A stretch of 64,000 nt of DNA, from NCBI RefSeq assembly GCF_011077955.1, contig NZ_JAALBX010000011.1, positions 1 to 64,000 on the forward strand, given 5' to 3'. Positions 16,521 to 27,603 of the stretch are shown in pieces (positions within the stretch are counted from its first letter, which is position 1; the number at the start of each line of letters is the position of its first letter). The stretch comes from Citrobacter freundii (GTDB lineage: Bacteria; Pseudomonadota; Gammaproteobacteria; Enterobacterales; Enterobacteriaceae). The notes beneath the pieces were generated by a model that had not been told where the DNA came from, made no database searches, and was given only the letters and a program-made list of their open reading frames with translations. The position numbers and the translations under genes are program-made.

Positions 16521-18677
16521 ATGCTTTTAGGTTTTTTTCGCGCATTACTGCGCGTACTTTTTCGGGTCAGGCTTCTTGGTGATACGCGCACGCTCAAGGC
16601 GCCCCGCGTCCTGATAACTCCGAACCATGTGTCGTTTCTTGATGGCGTCTTACTGGCGCTGTTCCTGCCGGGCCGTCCGGTATTCGCGATATACACCTCC
16701 ATTAGCCAGCAGTGGTATATGCGCTGGTTAAAATCGGTTATTGATTTTGTTCCGCTCGACCCGACCAAACCGATGTCAGTGAAATATCTGGTACGGCTAA
16801 TCGAGCAGGGCAGGCCGGTGGTTATTTTCCCGGAAGGGCGACTGACCGTTACCGGTTCGTTGATGAAAATCTATGAGGGTGCCGGATTTGTTGCCGCCAA
16901 ATCGCAGGCAACGGTCGTTCCCATTCGTATTGACGGCGCTGAACTGACCTTTTTCAGCCGCCTGAAAGGGCTTGTCAAACAACGCCTTTTCCCTGCCATT
17001 ACGCTTCATATTCTGCCGCCAACCACGCTCGACATGCCAGAGGCTCCCCGCGCCCGTGAGCGGCGTAAAATCGCCGGGGAAATGCTGCATCAAATCATGA
17101 TGGAAGCGCGTATGGCGGTGCGTCCGCGTGAGACGCTGTATGACGCGCTACTCGCGGCTCAATACCGTTACGGCGCCGGGAAAAACTGTATTGAAGATAT
17201 CAACTTCAAACCCGACACCTATCGCGGGCTGCTGACAAAAACGCTGTTTGTGGCACGCATTCTTGAAAAATACAGCGCACCGCGTGAAACCATCGGCCTG
17301 ATGCTCCCCAACGCCGCCATCAGCGCGGCGGTGATCTTTGGCGCTACGGTGCGTGGGCGCATTCCGGCAATGATGAACTACACCGCCGGCGTAAAAGGCT
17401 TGAGTAGCGCCATTACCGCTGCACAGATCAAGACCGTATTTACCTCTCGCCAGTTCCTTGATAAGGGCAAACTCTGGCACTTGCCGGAGCAACTGACCCA
17501 GGTGCGCTGGGTCTTCCTTGAAGACCTTAAGGGCGACGTTACGATCGCCGACAAGTTATGGATATTTTCGCGCGTATTAATGCCACGCCTGGCGCAGGTT
17601 AAGCAGGAGCCGGAAGATGCCGCGATGGTGTTATTTACTTCAGGCTCCGAAGGCCATCCCAAAGGCGTGGTGCATAGTCATAAAAGCCTGCTTGCCAACG
17701 TTGAGCAAATTCGCACCATCGCCGATTTCACCGCGAAAGATCGCTTTATGTCGGCGCTGCCGCTGTTCCACTCTTTTGGTCTGACTGTGGGGCTACTCAC
17801 GCCGCTTTTTACCGGCGCCGAAGTGTTTCTATACCCAAGCCCGCTGCATTATCGCGTTGTGCCCGAACTGGTTTATGACCGTAACTGTACGGTGCTTTTC
17901 GGCACGTCGACTTTTTTAGGCAACTATGCCCGATTTGCTAATGCCTATGATTTCTTTCGTATCCGTTACGTGGTGGCGGGCGCGGAAAAACTCCAGGAAA
18001 GCACGCGACAACTCTGGCAGGACAAATTTGGTCTGCGCATCCTGGAAGGCTACGGCGTGACCGAATGCGCGCCGGTAGTGTCAATTAACGTACCCATGGC
18101 GGCGAAACCCCATACGGTGGGGCGCATTTTGCCGGGCCTTGATGCGCGTCTGATTTCCGTGCCAGGCATTGAGCAGGGCGGGCGGTTGCAGCTCAAAGGG
18201 CCAAACATAATGAAAGGTTACTTACGGGTTGAAAACCCCGGTGTGCTGGAAGCCCCGGCGGCGGAAAACGTGCAGGGCGAACTGGAGCCGGGCTGGTACG
18301 ACACGGGCGATATCGTGGCGTTTGATGAGCAAGGTTTTTGCCAGATTCAGGGGCGCGCTAAACGCTTTGCGAAAATCGCCGGTGAAATGGTGTCGCTTGA
18401 GATGGTCGAACAAATCGCCATCGGCGTTTCGCCGGAAAAACTTCACGCCACCGTGATAAAACAGGATGCAGCCAAAGGCGAAGCGCTGGTGTTGTTCACC
18501 ACTGACGGCGATCTTACCCGCGATGCGTTGCAGCAATATGCCCGTGCGCACGGCATACCAGAACTCGCCGTGCCGCGCGATATTCGCTTCCTCAAGCAGC
18601 TACCGGTTTTAGGCAGCGGAAAACCTGACTTCGTCACCCTTAAGAGCATGGTTGAACAGGAACAACAAAATGCATGA
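16521..18677 (+). CDS. aas: bifunctional acyl-ACP synthetase / 2-acyl-glycerophosphoethanolamine acyltransferase
   Basis: 718 residues. The N-terminal part (about 1-200) is a PlsC-type acyltransferase with the NHVSFLDG (His-x4-Asp) motif and FPEGRLT. The C-terminal part (about 230-718) is an AMP-forming acyl-activating enzyme with [19 protein letters not shown] and YDTGD. The protein activates fatty acid on acyl carrier protein and uses it to re-acylate lysophosphatidylethanolamine at the inner membrane. It overlaps lplT by eight bases, giving a two-gene repair unit. The length equals that of E. coli Aas within one residue. Confidence 0.97.
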   Translation: MLLGFFRALLRVLFRVRLLGDTRTLKAPRVLITPNHVSFLDGVLLALFLPGRPVFAIYTSISQQWYMRWLKSVIDFVPLDPTKPMSVKYLVRLIEQGRPVVIFPEGRLTVTGSLMKIYEGAGFVAAKSQATVVPIRIDGAELTFFSRLKGLVKQRLFPAITLHILPPTTLDMPEAPRARERRKIAGEMLHQIMMEARMAVRPRETLYDALLAAQYRYGAGKNCIEDINFKPDTYRGLLTKTLFVARILEKYSAPRETIGLMLPNAAISAAVIFGATVRGRIPAMMNYTAGVKGLSSAITAAQIKTVFTSRQFLDKGKLWHLPEQLTQVRWVFLEDLKGDVTIADKLWIFSRVLMPRLAQVKQEPEDAAMVLFTSGSEGHPKGVVHSHKSLLANVEQIRTIADFTAKDRFMSALPLFHSFGLTVGLLTPLFTGAEVFLYPSPLHYRVVPELVYDRNCTVLFGTSTFLGNYARFANAYDFFRIRYVVAGAEKLQESTRQLWQDKFGLRILEGYGVTECAPVVSINVPMAAKPHTVGRILPGLDARLISVPGIEQGGRLQLKGPNIMKGYLRVENPGVLEAPAAENVQGELEPGWYDTGDIVAFDEQGFCQIQGRAKRFAKIAGEMVSLEMVEQIAIGVSPEKLHATVIKQDAAKGEALVLFTTDGDLTRDALQQYARAHGIPELAVPRDIRFLKQLPVLGSGKPDFVTLKSMVEQEQQNA

Positions 18678-19860
18678 TAGTGCCGACACCTCGTTGCGCT
18701 CGCGAGGAATGATGGCGGTTATCGCCGCGCAGTTCCTTTCCGCCTTCGCCGATAATGCTCTGCTCTTTGCCGCCCTCGCGGTACTGAAAGCGCAGTTTTA
18801 CCCGGACTGGAGCCAGCCTGTATTGCAGATGGTGTTTGTCGCGGCCTATATCCTGTTTGCGCCCTTCGTCGGCCAGTTTGCCGATAGCTTTTCCAAAGGG
18901 CGGGTCATGATGGTGGCAAACGGCATGAAACTTGTCGGCGCGCTGGTGATTGCCTTTGGGCTCAATCCGTTTGTCGGCTACACCCTGGTAGGGGTTGGCG
19001 CGGCGGCGTACTCCCCTGCGAAATACGGCATCCTTGGTGAAATCACCACCGGCGACAAACTGGTAAAAGCCAATGGCTTAATGGAGTCTTCCACTATAGC
19101 CGCCATCCTGATGGGATCGCTGGCGGGCGGCGTGCTGGCGGACTGGCATATCGGCGCGGCGCTCGGCGTATGCGCGCTGTTTTATGCAGGTGCGGTGGCA
19201 GCGAATCTATTTATCCCAAAGCTTGCCCCGGCGCGTCCAGGCCAGTCCTGGCATCTTGTTGCAATGGTCAGGCAATTCTTTTCTGCCTGCCGTCAGTTAT
19301 GGCATAACGGTGAAACCCGCTTTACCCTGGTAGGAACCAGTTTGTTCTGGGGTGCAGGCGTGACGCTGCGCTTTTTGTTGGTGTTGTGGGTGCCGGTGGC
19401 GCTTGGCATTATTGATAACGCCACGCCCACTTATCTCAACGCGATGGTGGCTATTGGTATAGTGGTTGGCGCAGGCGCGGCGGCAAAGTTTGTGACCCTG
19501 CAAACCGTCTCACGTTGCATGCCTGCCGGGATCTTAATCGGCGTGGCGGTGGTGGCATTTGCGGTGCAACAAACGCAGCTTCCTGCCTATCTGTTATTGC
19601 TGCTGCTGGGGATTTTCGGCGGGTTCTTCGTGGTACCGCTTAATGCGCTGCTTCAGGATCGCGGTAAGCGTTCGGTAGGCGCGGGTAATGCTATTGCGGT
19701 GCAGAATCTTGGTGAGAACAGCGCCATGCTGCTGATGCTTGGCTTTTATTCGCTGGCAGTGAAGGCGGGTCTTCCGGTTGTGGGGATCGGCATTGGATTT
19801 GGGGTGCTGTTTGCCCTGGCAATCGCCGGACTGTGGCTGTGGCAGCGGCATCAGAAATAA
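18670..19860 (+). CDS. lplT: lysophospholipid transporter
   Basis: Major-facilitator-type protein of 396 residues with about 12 hydrophobic segments; it flips lysophospholipids across the inner membrane to Aas. The ATG at 18670 overlaps the aas stop (ATGCATGA), the tight coupling seen in relatives; a longer frame from 18652 would reach further into aas and is less likely. Family signatures are the [15 protein letters not shown] start of helix 1 and the [14 protein letters not shown] segment. Confidence 0.95.
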   Translation: MHDSADTSLRSRGMMAVIAAQFLSAFADNALLFAALAVLKAQFYPDWSQPVLQMVFVAAYILFAPFVGQFADSFSKGRVMMVANGMKLVGALVIAFGLNPFVGYTLVGVGAAAYSPAKYGILGEITTGDKLVKANGLMESSTIAAILMGSLAGGVLADWHIGAALGVCALFYAGAVAANLFIPKLAPARPGQSWHLVAMVRQFFSACRQLWHNGETRFTLVGTSLFWGAGVTLRFLLVLWVPVALGIIDNATPTYLNAMVAIGIVVGAGAAAKFVTLQTVSRCMPAGILIGVAVVAFAVQQTQLPAYLLLLLLGIFGGFFVVPLNALLQDRGKRSVGAGNAIAVQNLGENSAMLLMLGFYSLAVKAGLPVVGIGIGFGVLFALAIAGLWLWQRHQK

Positions 19861-19867
19861 CAAATAA

Positions 19868-19895
19868 GGGGGCGGGTAATCGCCCCCTTTCTTTT
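19868..19895. terminator. bidirectional terminator lplT/tas
   Basis: GGGGGCG (19868-19874) pairs with CGCCCCC (19881-19887), followed by TTTCTTTT. It lies between the convergent stops of lplT and tas and touches the end of tas. Confidence 0.9.
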
Positions 19896-20934
19896 ACGGT
19901 GAAGGATAGGTGTAACGCTGGTGCACCGCTTCCAGCTCGGCAAGCACATCGTCATTCAACGTCACGCTCAGGCTTTCCACGTTCGTTTTCAGTTGCTCAA
20001 GGCTTGTCGCCCCCAGCAATGTGCTGGCGACAAAACGCTGTTGGCGTACAAACGCCAGCGCCATTTGGGCCGGGTCAAGTTGATGGCGTTTTGCGACCTC
20101 AACATATGCCGCAACGGCGTGTTGTGCCTGCTCGCTACTGTAGCGAGTAAAGCGGCTAAACAACGTGTTGCGCGCGCCGGCAGGCTTCGCGCCGTTGAGA
20201 TATTTACCCGTCAGGGTGCCGAACCCCAGGCAGGAATAAGCCAGAAGCTCAATGCCTTCATACTGGCTCACTTCAGCCAGACCCACTTCATAACTGCGGT
20301 TCAGCAAGCTATAGGGGTTCTGGATAGTCACGATACGCGGCAGATCGTGTTTCTCCGCCAGATGCAGATAACGCATCACGCCCCAGGCCGTTTCGTTAGA
20401 GACGCCGATATAGCGAATTTTTCCGGCGCGCTGGAATTCGGTTAACGCTTCAAGGGTTTCCAGAATAGTGACGGCAGGGGCGCTGTCGCTCCAGCTATAA
20501 CCCAGTTTGCCAAAACAATTGGTGGCGCGCTGGGGCCAGTGAACCTGATATAAATCGATATACTCGGTTTGCAGGCGTTTAAGGCTTGCTTCCAGCGCGT
20601 TACGAATATTTTTACGATCCAGCGCCTGATCCGGGCGAATACCCGCATCGCCTGCGCGCGATGGCCCGCTGACTTTAGTCGCCAGCACCACTTTATCGCG
20701 CAGACCGCGTTTATTCAGCCAGTTGCCCACATAGCTTTCTGTGAGGCCCTGCGTTTCCGGGCGCGGCGGCACAGGGTACATTTCCGCCACGTCAATTAAG
20801 TTGATGCCCTGGCTGACGGCATAATCAAGCTGTGCCCAGGCGTCGGCTTCACTATTTTGTTCACCAAACGTCATGGTTCCCAGCCCCAGCGTGCTTATTT
20901 CAAGTGAGCTATGGGGAATACGGTGATAATGCAT
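19894..20934 (-). CDS. tas: aldo-keto reductase Tas
   Basis: 346-residue aldo-keto reductase, the same length as E. coli Tas, with a TIM-barrel layout: LGLGTMTFG at the N-terminus, catalytic-region DVAEMYP (Asp and Tyr), the Lys in VLATKVSG and the His in YQVHWPQR. E. coli tas was found as a suppressor of a tyrosine auxotrophy under starvation, but its natural substrate is unknown. Single gene, convergent with lplT. Confidence 0.95.
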   Translation of the reverse strand: MHYHRIPHSSLEISTLGLGTMTFGEQNSEADAWAQLDYAVSQGINLIDVAEMYPVPPRPETQGLTESYVGNWLNKRGLRDKVVLATKVSGPSRAGDAGIRPDQALDRKNIRNALEASLKRLQTEYIDLYQVHWPQRATNCFGKLGYSWSDSAPAVTILETLEALTEFQRAGKIRYIGVSNETAWGVMRYLHLAEKHDLPRIVTIQNPYSLLNRSYEVGLAEVSQYEGIELLAYSCLGFGTLTGKYLNGAKPAGARNTLFSRFTRYSSEQAQHAVAAYVEVAKRHQLDPAQMALAFVRQQRFVASTLLGATSLEQLKTNVESLSVTLNDDVLAELEAVHQRYTYPSP

Positions 20935-21012
20935 AGCCGCTTACCTTTTATTGTGATTAACAGGGGGATATAAACATGGCAGAGGCAAAACAAAAGGGGA
21001 AGAGTGTAAGGT

Positions 21013-21043
21013 AAAAAAACGAAGGTCAGCAGACGCTGACCTT
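21013..21043 (-). terminator. terminator of ygdR
   Basis: AAGGTCAGC and GCTGACCTT form a 9-bp stem with a 4-base loop (21022-21043). On the minus strand it is followed by CG and a T7 run. It lies just past the ygdR stop. Confidence 0.88.
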
Positions 21044-21050
21044 GTGCATT

Positions 21051-21269
21051 TTATCGTTCGATAATTTGGGAGACTTCGTTGCGGTTAATCTGCATCTCAT
21101 TACCGTGGGTATCGCGATAACTGACAAGCCCGGTATCGCTATCGACTTGTGGCTTACCTTCGGTGAGGATCATGCGGCCATCTTTAGTCGCCATGACGTA
21201 ATCGCTACTACACCCTGATACGGCGAATGCCAAACCGACGGCAGAAATTGCTACAGCCCATTTCTTCAT
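21051..21269 (-). CDS. ygdR: YgdR, small DUF903 lipoprotein
   Basis: 72 residues starting at 21269 ([10 protein letters not shown]); a longer frame from 21305 adds residues absent in relatives. A lipobox AVSGC places the acylated Cys at position 20. The mature part is the DUF903 SH3-like fold with YVMATKDGR and [11 protein letters not shown]. It is an outer- or inner-membrane lipoprotein of unknown function, and a clear paralogue of YgdI 27 kb away. Monocistronic, with a terminator behind it. Confidence 0.93.
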   Translation of the reverse strand: MKKWAVAISAVGLAFAVSGCSSDYVMATKDGRMILTEGKPQVDSDTGLVSYRDTHGNEMQINRNEVSQIIER

Positions 21270-21438
21270 TGTTATACGCCTCGTATAAATTGGTGTGTTA
21301 TCCATTCAGTATCAACGATAAAAAGTGTAGCAAAACAGGGGGTAACTCCTAAAAAAGTCGGAATATTGGAGGTTTCGTAATAAACACGCAGGTTTTTACC
21401 CGAAAACCGGTCTGAATTCACCGCGTTAAGCGGCTGGA

Positions 21439-22125
21439 TCACAACAGAAAATGTCGCGCCAGCAGCGCTGCGGTAAAATTCTTCTTCAAATAAAAACCAC
21501 GCGGCAGGGTAAGTATGGGTTCACCGTGGGTACCAATCGCCTCAGTAAGGGCTTTGCTGTTCGCCGCTTTCGGGCGCAGTTGTAACACCTCGCCGTGACG
21601 TGCGGTGATGCGTTCGACCTGGCCCAGTACAATTAAATCCATCAATTCTTCCCAGTCACGGCGTAACTGTTCTTCTTCCTCTGAGGAAGGGCTCCACAGG
21701 AGCGGAGAACCCACCCGCCTGTTGGCAAGCGGCAGAGTACGTTCGCCTTCTACCGGTATCCACAATACGCGTTTGAGTTTATGGCGTACATGGCTGGTTT
21801 CCCACACTACGCCGCTGTTTCCGGTTAACGGTGCAACACAGACAAAGGTAGTTTCCAGAGGGCGACCATAGCGATCGACAGGAATAGTTTTAAGCTCAAC
21901 GCCGAGAGACGCGAAGTCCTGTTCAGGCTTACTCCCTGCAGTGGCACCGAGCCAGCGTTCCAGCAAAACCCCCGTCCAACCTTTATCGCGTCGTAAATCG
22001 TCAGGAATAGGTATGGCTGCAAGAGCTGCCAGCTCACTTAATGTGAGGCCTGCCAGAGCCTGTGCCTGGGCCAGCAACTGGCTTTCATTTTCAGGGGAAG
22101 CAGACAATGGACGAAGCGAAGACAT
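21439..22125 (-). CDS. mutH: MutH, methyl-directed mismatch repair endonuclease
   Basis: 228 residues. The catalytic triad of the restriction-like fold is intact: Asp70, Glu77 and Lys79 ([14 protein letters not shown]). MutH nicks the unmethylated strand at hemimethylated GATC after activation by MutS and MutL. The gene stands alone, divergent from rppH across the DARS2 region. E. coli MutH is 229 residues. Confidence 0.97.
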   Translation of the reverse strand: MSSLRPLSASPENESQLLAQAQALAGLTLSELAALAAIPIPDDLRRDKGWTGVLLERWLGATAGSKPEQDFASLGVELKTIPVDRYGRPLETTFVCVAPLTGNSGVVWETSHVRHKLKRVLWIPVEGERTLPLANRRVGSPLLWSPSSEEEEQLRRDWEELMDLIVLGQVERITARHGEVLQLRPKAANSKALTEAIGTHGEPILTLPRGFYLKKNFTAALLARHFLL

Positions 22126-22808
22126 AGTTACCCTTTAACTGGTTAAAAAATGTACTGAAAATAAGCGGGTTATACACAGCGTGAAACTCTTTAAGTTTGA
22201 TGATGGTAATTTAATGATTTTTCAAACAATATAGCCTTTGCTCACGCCTGAAAAATTGTTGTTTACCCGGGTTTTCCAAAAGAGGTCACTGACAATGAAC
22301 AGGATCTTACACCATGTTATCCACAGAAAAATGGGATAAGTGGTAAAACTCCTTAATACTGTTTCGATTTACAGCCTTGACGTGGGAGCAATATCGAGTT
22401 TTTGAACAATTAACGCCTAAGTAATTGGCACAAACTGTGGATAAAAACGACGTTGTTCGATCTTTAGGCATAATAAGGATCAACGGTGTGAACCAGATCA
22501 CGATTTACCGTGCATGATCCCGAATCGTTACCTTAACCTAATGATCTGTTGAGAAATATTTTGTGAGCGTTTAAAACGAATTTAAAGGTTATTCCGAGTT
22601 TTACCCGTTAATTCCAGACTTCTTCACAATGATATCCACAGAAAAAGTGAATAAAATTCCCTGGCAGGGCTGCTACCTGTTTATAACCTCGTCTTTTTTT
22701 GTGAGTTATTCAACTGTTATACCTTTGCGCCCCGTCAGGATAGTGGTTTACCGTTTTTCCGTAGTGTGAAACAATCGATGATATTTTGTTTTTTATTGAG
22801 GTAGTCCC
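22126..22808. other. DARS2-like region: DnaA boxes between mutH and rppH
   Basis: This 683-bp gap has no gene. It carries DnaA boxes: TTATACACA (22170-22178), TTATCCACA (22317-22325) and TGTGGATAA (22436-22444, opposite orientation), all perfect fits to TTATNCACA, plus the near-match ATATCCACA (22632-22640). Several GATC sites cluster around 22460-22545. In E. coli the mutH-rppH (ygdP) gap is DARS2, which with IHF and Fis regenerates ATP-DnaA and helps time initiation. Location and box content support the same function. I could not place the IHF and Fis sites with confidence. The rppH promoter must lie in the right part. Confidence 0.8.
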
Positions 22809-23339
22809 GTGATCGATGATGATGGCTACCGCCCGAATGTTGGTATCGTAATTTGTAATCGTCAGGGACAGGTCATGTGGGCGAGACGCTATGGCCAACA
22901 CTCCTGGCAATTTCCGCAGGGGGGGATTAACCCCGGCGAATCTGCAGAGCAGGCCATGTACCGTGAGCTTTTCGAAGAGGTAGGTCTACAGCGAAAAGAT
23001 GTCAGGATACTCGCTACAACCCGTAACTGGTTGCGTTATAAATTACCAAAACGTTTGGTGCGTTGGGACACTAAGCCGGTGTGTATCGGCCAGAAGCAAA
23101 AATGGTTTCTCCTGCAATTGATAAGCAATGATTCCGACATCAATATGCAGACCAGCAGTACACCTGAATTTGACGGGTGGCGTTGGGTTAGTTATTGGTA
23201 TCCAGTGCGTCAGGTAGTCTCCTTTAAACGCGATGTGTATCGTCGAGTCATGAAAGAGTTTGCCAGCGTAGTTATGGCCTTGCAGGAAGCAGCGCCAGTG
23301 CGCAATCAAGCGCCTGCTTATCGACGAAAAAGAGGTTAA
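22809..23339 (+). CDS. rppH: RNA pyrophosphohydrolase RppH
   Basis: Nudix hydrolase of 176 residues, the same length as in E. coli. The Nudix box occupies about 38-60 ([20 protein letters not shown]), with catalytic glutamates at 53, 56 and 57. It removes pyrophosphate from the 5' end of transcripts and so starts RNase E-dependent decay. ptsP follows after 11 bp, so the two are co-transcribed, as in relatives. Confidence 0.97.
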   Translation: MIDDDGYRPNVGIVICNRQGQVMWARRYGQHSWQFPQGGINPGESAEQAMYRELFEEVGLQRKDVRILATTRNWLRYKLPKRLVRWDTKPVCIGQKQKWFLLQLISNDSDINMQTSSTPEFDGWRWVSYWYPVRQVVSFKRDVYRRVMKEFASVVMALQEAAPVRNQAPAYRRKRG

Positions 23340-23350
23340 GCCACACGCCT

Positions 23351-25597
23351 ATGCTGACCCGGTTGCGAGAAATAGTTGAAAAGGTAGCCAGCGCGCCTCG
23401 ATTAAACGAAGCGCTGAATATCCTGGTGAATGATATTTGCCTGGCGATGGACACAGAGGTGTGTTCCGTCTATCTGGCAGATAACGATCGTCGCTGCTAT
23501 TACCTGATGGCAACACGGGGGCTTAAAAAGCCGCGTGGCCGCACGGTCACGCTGGCATTTGATGAAGGCATCGTAGGCCTGGTCGGGCGTCTTGCCGAGC
23601 CTATCAACCTTGCCGACGCGCAAAAACACCCCAGTTTTAAATATGTCCCCGCCGTGAAAGAAGAGCGCTTTCGCGCTTTTCTCGGCGTGCCGATTATCCA
23701 GCGCCGTCAATTACTGGGTGTGCTTGTCGTCCAGCAGCGCGAGCTGCGCCAGTACGACGAGAGCGAAGAATCCTTTCTGGTTACGCTTGCCACCCAAATG
23801 GCGGCCATTCTTTCTCAGTCACAGTTAACCGCGCTTTTTGGGCAATACCGTCAGACCCGCATTCGGGCGCTTGCCGCAGCGCCTGGCGTCGCAGTCGCGC
23901 CGGGGTGGATGGATTCTACCCTTCCTTTGATGGAGCAAGTGTCTGAAGCCTCAACCCTGGATCCCGGACTTGAGCGCGAACGGTTAACGTTTGCTCTGGA
24001 AGAGGCTTCAGGCGAATTCCGGCGCTATAGCAAACGCTTCGCCGCTGGCGCGCAAAAAGAGACGGCGGCCATTTTCGATCTTTATTCGCATCTGCTCTCC
24101 GATCCCCGGTTGCGGCGCGAATTGTTCGAGGAAGTGACGAATGGCTCGGTAGCGGAGTGGGCCGTCAAAAAAGTCATTGAGAAATTTGCCGAGCAGTTCG
24201 CCGCCTTAAGCGATAACTACCTTAAAGAGCGTGCAGGCGATTTGCGTGCGTTGGGGCAGCGGCTGCTGTTTCATCTCGATGACACTATCCAGAGTCCCAA
24301 TACCTGGCCGGAACATTTTATTCTGGTGGCGGATGAGCTGTCCGCCGCGACGCTTGCCGAGTTACCCCATGATCGTTTAGCGGGCGTGGTGGTACGTGAC
24401 GGCGCCGCTAACTCCCATGCTGCCATTATGGTCCGCGCGCTCGGTATCCCCACCGTAATGGGCGCCGATATTCAACCTGCCGTTCTGCATAGTCGTATGC
24501 TGGTGGTGGATGGATATCGCGGGGAATTGTTGGTTGATCCTGAGCCGGTGCTGCTTCAGGAGTATCAACGCTTAGTCAGCGAGGAAAATGAGCTTAGCCG
24601 CATTGCGGAAGACGATGTTGATCAGCCTGCTGCGCTAAAAAGCGGCGAGCGGGTGAAAGTGATGCTAAACGCAGGCTTAAGCCCGGAGCATGAAGAAAAG
24701 CTGGGTAGTCGTATTGACGGCATCGGGCTGTATCGCACCGAAATTCCTTTTATGCTGCAAAGTGGGTTTCCGTCCGAAGAAGAGCAAGTAGCCCAATATC
24801 AGGGCATGTTGCAAATGTTCAACGATAAGCCTGTCACGCTGCGTACGCTTGATATCGGGGCCGATAAACAGCTGCCCTATATGCCGATAAGCGAAGAGAA
24901 CCCTTGCCTCGGCTGGCGTGGTATTCGCATTACTCTCGACCAACCAGAAATATTCCTGGTGCAGGTGAGGGCGATGCTGCGCGCTAATGCGGCCACCGGC
25001 AATCTGAATATTTTGTTGCCGATGATCACAAGCATCGACGAAGTGGATGAAGCGTGCCGTTTGATTGAGCGAGCCGGTCGTGAAGTCGAAGAGATGTTGG
25101 GCTATTCAATCCCACGCCCCCGAATCGGCGTGATGATCGAAGTGCCGTCGATGATTTTTATGCTGCCGCATTTAACTAACCGCATCGATTTCATTTCCGT
25201 TGGTACCAACGATTTGACGCAATATTTATTAGCGGTCGATCGTAACAATACCCGGGTCGCAAACTTATACGATAGCCTGCATCCCGCGATGCTGCGTGCA
25301 TTGAATACCATCGCCACAGAAGCACAGCGTTATTGCATCGACATCTGCTTATGCGGAGAGATGGCGGGTGACCCGATGTGTGTGGCGTTGTTGATAGGTT
25401 TAGGCTTCCGCCATCTTTCTATGAATGGCCGCTCGGTCGCGCGCGTGAAATACCTCCTGCGCCATATTACGCAGGAAGAGGCGCAAACCCTGGCCAAACG
25501 TAGCCTTGACGCACAACTAGCAACCGAGGTGCGCCATCAGGTTGCGGCTTTTATGGAGCGTCGTGGCATGGGCGGTTTGATACGCGGCGGCCTGTAG
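23351..25597 (+). CDS. ptsP: enzyme I-Ntr (nitrogen phosphotransferase system)
   Basis: 748 residues. An N-terminal GAF domain (about 1-160) senses small molecules (glutamine and 2-oxoglutarate in the E. coli protein). It is followed by the PTS enzyme I part with the phosphorylated His356 (AANSHAAIMVRALGIP) and the PEP-binding barrel (IGLYRTEIPFM, CLCGEMAGDP). It passes phosphate from PEP to NPr and EIIA-Ntr. Second gene of the rppH-ptsP unit. Confidence 0.97.
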   Translation: MLTRLREIVEKVASAPRLNEALNILVNDICLAMDTEVCSVYLADNDRRCYYLMATRGLKKPRGRTVTLAFDEGIVGLVGRLAEPINLADAQKHPSFKYVPAVKEERFRAFLGVPIIQRRQLLGVLVVQQRELRQYDESEESFLVTLATQMAAILSQSQLTALFGQYRQTRIRALAAAPGVAVAPGWMDSTLPLMEQVSEASTLDPGLERERLTFALEEASGEFRRYSKRFAAGAQKETAAIFDLYSHLLSDPRLRRELFEEVTNGSVAEWAVKKVIEKFAEQFAALSDNYLKERAGDLRALGQRLLFHLDDTIQSPNTWPEHFILVADELSAATLAELPHDRLAGVVVRDGAANSHAAIMVRALGIPTVMGADIQPAVLHSRMLVVDGYRGELLVDPEPVLLQEYQRLVSEENELSRIAEDDVDQPAALKSGERVKVMLNAGLSPEHEEKLGSRIDGIGLYRTEIPFMLQSGFPSEEEQVAQYQGMLQMFNDKPVTLRTLDIGADKQLPYMPISEENPCLGWRGIRITLDQPEIFLVQVRAMLRANAATGNLNILLPMITSIDEVDEACRLIERAGREVEEMLGYSIPRPRIGVMIEVPSMIFMLPHLTNRIDFISVGTNDLTQYLLAVDRNNTRVANLYDSLHPAMLRALNTIATEAQRYCIDICLCGEMAGDPMCVALLIGLGFRHLSMNGRSVARVKYLLRHITQEEAQTLAKRSLDAQLATEVRHQVAAFMERRGMGGLIRGGL

Positions 25598-25748
25598 CGA
25601 CGGTTTCTTACATATCTTTTACATCATCCCAACCGCAAGCTTTTCTGTGTTTATGCTATGATTCGCTGCTTTGGGAGTGCCCTTCACTGGGCGCATCATT
25701 GAGTCCGCAGCATAAATTAAGCGGCATAAACAACGAGTTGTGATGACT

Positions 25749-26624
25749 ATGAACAGTGGCTATCTGCATTTTCCCGATATCGATCCGGTAATTTTTTCTG
25801 TAGGGCCGCTTTCCCTCCACTGGTACGGGATGATGTACCTGGTGGGATTTGTGTTTGCCATGTGGCTTGCTATCCGTCGCGCTAATCGTCCCGGCAGTGG
25901 CTGGACGAAAAACGAAGTTGAAAACCTGCTTTACGCGGGCTTCCTTGGGGTATTTTTGGGTGGTCGCATCGGCTATGTGTTGTTCTATAACATGCCGCTT
26001 TTCCTCGATAACCCGCTGTATCTGTTTAAAGTCTGGGATGGCGGTATGTCGTTCCATGGCGGTCTTATTGGTGTTATCTGCGTGATGATTTGGTTTGCGC
26101 GCCGCACCAAACGCACCTTCTTCCAGGTCTCTGATTTTATTGCGCCGCTGATCCCGTTTGGCCTCGGGGCTGGCCGTTTAGGCAACTTCATCAATGGAGA
26201 ACTCTGGGGACGCGTTGACCCGAACTCTCCGTTCGCAATGCTGTTTCCAGGCTCACGTTCAGAAGATATTGCGCTGCTTTCGTCACACCCAGAGTGGGAG
26301 TCGATTTTCAATACTTACGGCGTTCTGCCGCGCCATCCTTCACAGCTTTATGAAATGGTGCTTGAAGGTATCGTGTTGTTTATCATCCTCAACCTGTTTA
26401 TCCGCAAGCCGCGCCCGATGGGGTCTGTCTCCGGCCTTTTCCTGATTGGTTACGGCGCGTTTCGCATCATCGTTGAGTTTTTCCGCCAGCCAGACGCGCA
26501 GTTTACCGGCGCCTGGGTACAGTACATTAGCATGGGCCAAATCCTTTCTATTCCGATGATTGTCGCAGGCATCGCGATGATGGTTTGGGCTTATCGCCAT
26601 CGCCCGCAGCAACAGGTATCGTAA
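25749..26624 (+). CDS. lgt: prolipoprotein diacylglyceryl transferase
   Basis: Integral inner-membrane enzyme with about seven transmembrane segments; transfers diacylglycerol to the lipobox cysteine of prelipoproteins. The family signature [14 protein letters not shown] and the [11 protein letters not shown] loop are present. The start at 25749 gives 291 residues as in E. coli; two further in-frame ATGs lie just upstream (25740, 25743). It is separated from thyA by six bases, a conserved operon. Confidence 0.96.
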   Translation: MNSGYLHFPDIDPVIFSVGPLSLHWYGMMYLVGFVFAMWLAIRRANRPGSGWTKNEVENLLYAGFLGVFLGGRIGYVLFYNMPLFLDNPLYLFKVWDGGMSFHGGLIGVICVMIWFARRTKRTFFQVSDFIAPLIPFGLGAGRLGNFINGELWGRVDPNSPFAMLFPGSRSEDIALLSSHPEWESIFNTYGVLPRHPSQLYEMVLEGIVLFIILNLFIRKPRPMGSVSGLFLIGYGAFRIIVEFFRQPDAQFTGAWVQYISMGQILSIPMIVAGIAMMVWAYRHRPQQQVS

Positions 26625-26630
26625 AGAGCC

Positions 26631-27425
26631 ATGAAACAATATCTTGATTTGATGAAAAAGGTGCTCAATGAAGGCGCCCAAAAAAACGATCGGACCGGAA
26701 CGGGTACGCTATCCATTTTTGGTCATCAGATGCGTTTTAACCTGCAGGAAGGATTCCCGTTGGTAACGACTAAGCGTTGCCATCTGCGTTCCATCATTCA
26801 TGAACTGCTGTGGTTCTTAAAAGGCGATACTAACGTTGCCTACCTGCATGAACATAACGTCTCCATTTGGGATGAATGGGCGGATGAGAATGGCGATCTT
26901 GGTCCGGTATATGGCAAACAATGGCGCGCATGGCCAACGCCCGATGGCCGTCATATCGACCAGATTGTTAACGTGATGGATCAACTAAAAAATGATCCTG
27001 ATTCACGCCGTATTATCGTCTCTGCCTGGAACGTCGGCGAACTGGATAAAATGGCGCTGGCGCCTTGCCATGCGTTTTTTCAGTTCTATGTGGCAGAAGG
27101 AAAGCTTTCTTGCCAGCTTTATCAGCGTTCATGCGATGTGTTCCTGGGGTTACCGTTTAACATTGCCAGCTATGCGCTCCTGGTGCATATGGTCGCCCAG
27201 CAGTGCGATCTGGAAGTGGGCGATTTTGTCTGGACCGGTGGCGATACGCATCTCTACAGCAACCATATGGAACAAACACATCTGCAACTCACGCGTGAAC
27301 CACGCGCGTTGCCGAAACTGATTATCAAACGCAAACCAGACTCGCTGTTTGATTACCGCTTCGAAGATTTCGAGATTGAAGGCTACGATCCGCATCCGGG
27401 TATTAAAGCGCCAGTCGCGATTTAA
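26631..27425 (+). CDS. thyA: thymidylate synthase
   Basis: 264 residues, as in E. coli. Converts dUMP to dTMP with methylene-tetrahydrofolate. The nucleophile is Cys146 (LAPCHAFF); the [13 protein letters not shown] region binds dUMP phosphate and base. It is the second gene of lgt-thyA and is followed by a strong terminator. Confidence 0.98.
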   Translation: MKQYLDLMKKVLNEGAQKNDRTGTGTLSIFGHQMRFNLQEGFPLVTTKRCHLRSIIHELLWFLKGDTNVAYLHEHNVSIWDEWADENGDLGPVYGKQWRAWPTPDGRHIDQIVNVMDQLKNDPDSRRIIVSAWNVGELDKMALAPCHAFFQFYVAEGKLSCQLYQRSCDVFLGLPFNIASYALLVHMVAQQCDLEVGDFVWTGGDTHLYSNHMEQTHLQLTREPRALPKLIIKRKPDSLFDYRFEDFEIEGYDPHPGIKAPVAI

Positions 27426-27437
27426 AAACTCTGCCAT

Positions 27438-27466
27438 AACCGACGCGAAATGCGTCGGTTTTTTTC
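27438..27466 (+). terminator. terminator after thyA
   Basis: AACCGACGC (27438-27446) pairs with GCGTCGGTT (27452-27460), followed by T6. Perfect 9-bp stem with a 5-base loop. Confidence 0.92.
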
Positions 27467-27603
27467 TGTCTATCTTTCCTTTCTGCGCGACACCTTCCGC
27501 TACGTTTGCAACTCACTGCAACCGCATTTAAATCCTTCGCGACAGCGCGAAAGCGTGCTTTTTAGGCGTCTTACCTCGGCATTTTTTATGGCACCGTGTC
27601 GTC

